Shown here piece by piece: positions 58,201 to 64,000 of a stretch of 64,000 nucleotides of DNA. Position numbers and translations under genes: made by a program. Source of the stretch: Bostrychus sinensis. Lineage: Eukaryota > Chordata > Actinopteri > Gobiiformes > Eleotridae. Each line of letters starts with the position of its first letter. Position 1 is the stretch's first letter. The stretch covers positions 32,950,526-33,014,525 of the forward strand of contig CM036254.1 of assembly GCA_020698575.1 (NCBI GenBank). The letters are read 5' to 3'. Below the pieces are notes generated by a model. It made no database searches. It was given only the letters and a program-made list of their open reading frames with translations, and was not told the origin of the DNA.

Positions 58201-59739
58201 ACTTCTTTGTATCAAAAAGAAAAGAGTTTGTCTGTCAGGCCAGGCTAATAGTCTTCCAGTTTCAAACTATTATAAATAAACCATTATAAATAATTAAAAT
58301 TTCTCTACTTTTATGTAACTGCAGTGAGTGACTCAGAGTAAGACAGGTTCATGCACCTCAATAGTTTGCAGTGTAAAATACAAATAAACCCTGCTAACAC
58401 GCTCTTAGGGAATTATGAATCTCTCTGGAAGCGCATGAGCAAAGTACAATAAATGTATTGCAACTGACAACAGTGCCCACAGGATACAGGGACCACATCA
58501 TTAATATATGTTTGACTAGCCTTTCCTTTTCAGCCAGAGGAAGAGTGACAAAAACTTTTGTCTTCAGCCGTCTCCACATGTATTGGTTTACATGAGTTAC
58601 TCTGTGCTGCAGTCCAACTCAAAGTAAACCAGACATACATGCAGCCACACAGCATTGTGCATCTATTTTTAATTAAGAGAAATGTGCATGACCACCCTGC
58701 CAATCAAAGCAGGACATAGCCATTTCAAACTCCAGATTTAATCAGACTAAGGTAAAAGTTGAATCTCTCTTTTTGCATGCACAGCACCGAGTGGATCACA
58801 TTTACATAAAGAGTTGGAATGTCTATCTAAAACTGAGCCTTTCAGCATTCTTCTTGCTGGATAACATATTAATATTTTAAACTAAGGTACATTCATACTG
58901 TATTCTGAAGGCCTTTTGTTTGTTGCTCATGCTCCAAAAGACAAAAGGAGGACTTATTAGTGTTATTAATTCACACTATACACCTGAGAATGAAAGCTAC
59001 ATGTGCCCTCAATGAATTTGTTTTAAATGCCAACAATAATGCAAACAGTGACTCATTTATACAGCCTTATTACATATTACTGATCACTTACTGCTCTTCA
59101 ACTATTTTAGCACAGCACTTCTCATCATTGTAGGTTACGATTTGTTATTCAAAAATTTGTTCTTATCATACTATATGGGTAATATACAACAGCAACCTAC
59201 AACGCACCGCAAGTATATTTTTGGAGGCATTCATCACAGAAAGTACAAATATGAGATTATTAGATGAGTGTTATTCTGGCGCAAGAAGCCTGAAAATGAA
59301 ATCCTATAGCAGCATGGCTTACGCATTGCTTTCTTTTATTACGCAAGTGACAGTTTTGCCCTCCTGTCATAATTTAACGTGAACTCTCCAACTTTATCGG
59401 GTTTTCATTGTGGCACGCTTTCTAAACTAACGATCCGTTGGCTCAATAACTTTAAGCTTTTACAGTCAGGACATGTGCGTGCGACAGTAGTTATACTAGT
59501 AGGTTTGTGATCCGTAAGGGAGAGGGGACAGTGGGCTGAGAAACATTTAAACTGTGTTTACGGCGTAAAAATCCGCATGACTTTCTTCTTTGAGTTGAGA
59601 CTCGTCTCCGTCTGGCGTTTTCTCTTAAGAACACAGGCTTTTTACTTCTTTGTGTTTTCAAAATGCAAAAAGCACAACCTTAACGAAGTGAAAGCGGTGT
59701 ACAGTAGCTGTTGGTGGTCACATATCAAGTGAAACTTAC

Positions 59740-59794
59740 CTAAAAGAGGCAGCACGGCGTAGAGCGCTGCGAGGATCATGGTTTTCCTCTCCAT
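59740..59794 (-). CDS. gfra1: gfra1 coding exon 1: signal peptide of GDNF family receptor alpha-1
   Basis: This exon encodes the start of the GPI-anchored co-receptor that binds GDNF and presents it to the RET kinase at the cell surface. Read on the minus strand it gives MERKTMILAALYAVLPLL and one base of a Gly/Asp codon, then a strong donor (GTAAGT). The run from Met6 is a typical hydrophobic signal peptide and resembles the vertebrate GFRA1 start. Met6 has A at -3, whereas the first ATG has C at -3, so translation may begin at Met6; I gave the longer form. The phase (1) matches the acceptor of exon 2 at 55938, and joining them gives Asp-Val-Leu-Ser. The 55-bp size fits a first coding exon. 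The assignment depends mostly on the linked exon 2. Whether this is the a or b fish paralogue cannot be told here. Confidence 0.85.
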
Positions 59795-60330
59795 GTGAAA
59801 CAGACAAACACAGTTCTGATACAAAGAGCGACTTAACAGTAGTTTAATTCCCAGAGAAGTACTTCCACTGTGGTAAAATCCATTGAAAAGAGCAGCAGCG
59901 TGCGCTCCGCTGAACAAAACCAGCTCCACTCCGCTCGAAAATAATCTCCCTTTAGTCCGGAAAGTGCTCCAAAATCCAAAGTCTTTCACTCGCCTTGGTA
60001 TAAAAGAAAAAAATAAAGCTGGTTGCTCTTCCTTTTGTGTGTGTGTGTTTTTTTTTTATCCCTGTGGTGGATGGTCTTCTCACCGCGAGGGAAAGAGAGC
60101 AGCGCTGGGCTCGAGACGGACAGACCGGGCGAGCATGCTCCAACTCCAGCCACTGGGATGCTTCTGTGCGTCTGAGAGCGCACAGCCAACTGGAGCCCCA
60201 CACTGCTCTGCTGTGTAGCGCACTCAGTGTAGAGGACGAGTGCCAGCCTTCCGCTCTCACTACAGTGATCCTAGAGCGGCGGCCACTTCACAGCTACCAA
60301 AATGGTTCGTTAAAATGAGCTATTCTGCTG
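59795..60330 (-). promoter_or_regulatory. gfra1: probable gfra1 5' UTR and CpG-rich promoter region
   Basis: The 0.5 kb upstream of the gfra1 start codon is more GC- and CpG-rich than the surrounding DNA (dense around 60080-60300), as expected for a developmental gene promoter. Open frames here on both strands look like UTR noise. A possible minus-strand donor, CGCG followed by GTGAGAAG, lies near 60080 and could end a non-coding 5' exon, but no matching acceptor was established. No TATA box was convincingly placed. The transcription start is inferred, not seen. Confidence 0.45.
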
Positions 60331-60504
60331 ACAATAGGGATGAAATAGCAAAACACGGGTTACTTTTTACGCGTCACGTCATTTCAATTTTCGTTCAAAA
60401 GCAACGTTTGGGTCTAAAACAATTACAATGCTATTACCACTGACCTATTGCGCTCAATAGCTTGGACTATAAAATCGTAAATAGATGATCATACCGTTTC
60501 TGTA

Positions 60505-60870
60505 ATCAGAATAAAACTTGTTCTAAACCAGGACTAATCCAGGTCTAAGCCAGGTCTAAACCAGGACTGATCCAGTTGTAAACCAGGACTAATCCAGGTC
60601 CAAACAAAGACCAGGTCCGAACCAAGACTAAACTAGGTTTAAACCAGGACTAATCCAGGTCCAAACAAAGACTAAACCAGGACAAAAACAGGTCTAAACC
60701 TGTGTTAATCCAGTTGTAAACCAGGATAAAACCAGGGCTAAACCAGATTTAAACCAGGACTACCCCCAACAAATCTGAATCAGAACTTTAAGCGCAAAAG
60801 AGTAGCCTATACCACCGCAGGACGCCTGGTACCCGTACCACAATTTGAGAACCGCTGCTCTAGTGAAAAC
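60505..60870 (-). repeat. DNA-transposon-like repeat with degenerate 12-bp core
   Basis: About 255 bp of degenerate tandem words (AAACCAGGACTAATCCAGGT, CCAGGTCTAA) are followed by GACGCCTGGTACCCGTACCA and CAATTTGAGAACCGCTGCTC. This is the reverse complement of the two-part arrangement at 620-930. It lies just upstream of the gfra1 promoter region. Confidence 0.6.
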
Positions 60871-61614
60871 GTCCACTCACCTATAGTCTATATTGCCCAA
60901 AGCTTTTCCATGCTAACACTAGTCTAAATGTGTTTAACTGGCTTCTTTTGCTAACTTTACACACAGTAGCCCGCAGCAGAGGCAGAAGTTAGAGGTTCAA
61001 AAGTTGACTGGAAGTTGCTCGTTGCTCTGACTGCGTGTGTGGGCTGGTATTACACTGCAGCGTGACACTGGAGAGGGCAAAGAGCATGGCAGCGGTGCGC
61101 GTTTATGAGCCTGCACCGTGTCAACACCACTACTACCCACACGTGGATTAACTCAGAGCCTGACTTTACAGCGTCAAAATGACACGTTTCTGCGCATTTC
61201 ACGTGATGGTTTTTAAGTCCTGGATGCACTCCTCCCGCGTGTCTTCATGTTGACTTAGAATGTCACAAAGCATTACACAACACGCGCTGCCAACTGCGCA
61301 CATGAAAGAGCGCGAGGTATAAGACGAGACACAACAAGGGCTCTGAGAAAAAGGGGATTTTGATAGTTGTCAAGTGTGTGGCAGCAGGAAACTCCGCGCA
61401 CCAGCAGCACAGAGGGGGAGTGCACGCTGGGTAACTGTCGCCATCTACTGGGATTTCGAAGTAATGCTTCTAGGTTATCTTAAAGTTACCTTTTTATTAT
61501 GCCTTCATACAGCAAAAAGATACAGACTAAATTGTTTAAGATTTGAACTCAAATTTAGTTTATTCATTGTTAAATTGTCAAACCATTATTAATGTATTAA
61601 TGTAGTAATAGGCA
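60871..61614. other. upstream flank of gfra1; no recognised feature
   Basis: 61000-61450 is moderately CpG-rich and could hold upstream regulatory DNA, but no specific site was identified. Confidence 0.35.
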
Positions 61615-61815
61615 TAATGCAGTTAGTGGGTATTTTTTGAGTAAAAAGTGACTTTAAACAGGAATAATAGCTGTAGTAGCAGTTGGAGTTGGAGTTTTAG
61701 TTGCCACAGTGGTAGCAATAGTAATGTAGTAGTAGTAGTAGTGGCATTAAGGCATGGCAGCAATAGGGCAGTGACAGTAATAGATGTATTAATAGTGGTA
61801 CTAGCCAAAATAATG
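61615..61815. repeat. imperfect (GTA)n/(GTT)n low-complexity tract
   Basis: Dense TAG/GTA/GTT triplets, purest at 61724-61742 (TAGTAGTAGTAGTAGTGG). Confidence 0.8.
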
Positions 61816-61822
61816 GTGTAAG

Positions 61823-62100
61823 GTGAGGTAGACTTTATTGTCCCCAAAGGGAAATTTGTTTTCTGTATTTGACCCATCCTTCAATGCTGCTGGGGCAACC
61901 TGTCAGGAGCAGTTGGCGACCTCAGTGCTGCACTCAGGGAACCTTCTCCAGTGCTTGAGCCAGGATCCTGGTCAGGAGTAGCTAGCTGGAGCATTAGCCT
62001 ATTGTGCATGTTTTAGGTTGATGAGGGAAACCGGATCACCCGGAGAAAACCCACAAAGGCACTGGGAGAACAGGCAAACCCAGGACTTTCTTGCTGTGCA
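61823..62100 (-). repeat. fish retroelement-like repeat fragment
   Basis: It starts GAGGTAGACTTTATTGTCCC and CAAAGGGAAATTTG, a common fish retroelement tail read in reverse, and later reads GGAAACCGGATCACCCGGAG and AAAACCCAC, a phrase belonging to the repeat family of 1-120. Confidence 0.55.
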
Positions 62101-62229
62101 GTTTCTGGTATATAAGTGTTTGGATACTGGCACATATTTTTGCCTTTTTACCAACACATATTCAAAATACATACAGCAATATAATATAGAGCTGTCATTT
62201 CTAAAGCCTTTGTTCGATTTGGATGTAAA

Positions 62230-62230
<1 letters not shown>

Positions 62231-62307
<77 letters not shown>
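62231..62307. repeat. (TA)n microsatellite
   Basis: About 38 TA units. Confidence 0.95.
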
Positions 62308-62309
<2 letters not shown>

Positions 62310-62437
62310 CAAATTACAACTGTCAGTCTGCACTTTAAGCACATAGATTATATAATATAATAACTGTATTTTTTAAATGTTTTGGTAAACAGCTGAAATA
62401 ACAAAACTTGTCAGTGTCCAAATACTTATGGACCTCA

Positions 62438-64000
<1,563 letters not shown>

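Larger units (their letters stand above)
55939..59739 (-). other. gfra1 intron 1
   Basis: A 3.8-kb intron with GT...AG ends and phase 1. It holds a 308-bp hAT-like MITE, a (TA)n tract, an L2-like LINE 3' end and a palindromic-end MITE, described separately. The stretches 57241-57684 and 58201-59739 contain no gene or recognised repeat; they are ordinary AT-rich DNA. Confidence 0.85.

Noticed and set aside
59952..60260. 102-codon minus-strand frame upstream of gfra1
   Set aside because: It lies in the presumed promoter and 5' UTR, is low in recognisable structure, and overlaps equally long frames on the other strand.

Overview
The window looks like a teleost fish chromosome segment. It carries the 5' part of one recognisable protein-coding gene, the GDNF receptor gfra1, on the minus strand. 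Everything else is intron or upstream DNA packed with fish-type repeats: Tc1-like and hAT-like DNA transposons, L2/CR1-like and RTE-like LINEs, tRNA-headed SINEs and many long dinucleotide microsatellites. No bacterial-type genes, rRNA genes, CRISPR arrays or convincing functional tRNA genes were seen.

gfra1 is transcribed toward low coordinates. Coding exon 1 (signal peptide) is at 59740-59794, exon 2 (first cysteine-rich domain) at 55633-55938 and exon 3 (linker ending in SRLSDIFR) at 42363-42443. All three have GT/AG splice sites and matching phases (phase 1 throughout). Intron 1 is 3.8 kb and intron 2 is 13.2 kb. The next exon was not found, so 1-42362 is probably the start of a very long intron 3. 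DNA above about 60.3 kb is the upstream flank.

Layout. 1-5.4 kb: repeat fragments and a nearly whole but broken Tc1-like transposon beside a (TA)n tract. 6.3-10.4 kb: a decayed LINE with a 2A-like motif, a 21-bp repeat, endonuclease and reverse transcriptase. 11.35-12.37 kb: a hAT-like element with an internal fold-back. 18.5-19.6 kb: a second LINE. 20.8 and 23.1 kb: two collinear copies of a 194-bp sequence. 24-28 kb: RTE LINE pieces and SINEs. 29.7-30.5 kb: a 21-bp minisatellite with a 61-bp higher-order repeat. 39-41.5 kb: Tc1 remnants. 44 kb: an element with long inverted arms.

The most unusual part is inside gfra1 intron 2 (45.9-53.9 kb). Four direct repeats of about 1.6 kb (array A) are followed by four direct repeats of about 0.38 kb (array B). 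Both are CpG-rich and studded with short, perfect, tiny-loop hairpins, and their junctions are (TAA)n. In array B one 15-bp-stem hairpin has loop GTT in copy 1 and AAC in copies 2 and 3, as if the hairpin had flipped. Another hairpin shows a paired change in both arms. I do not recognise this family.

All repeat-family names rest on reading the sequence and on memory of fish repeat families; no search was run.
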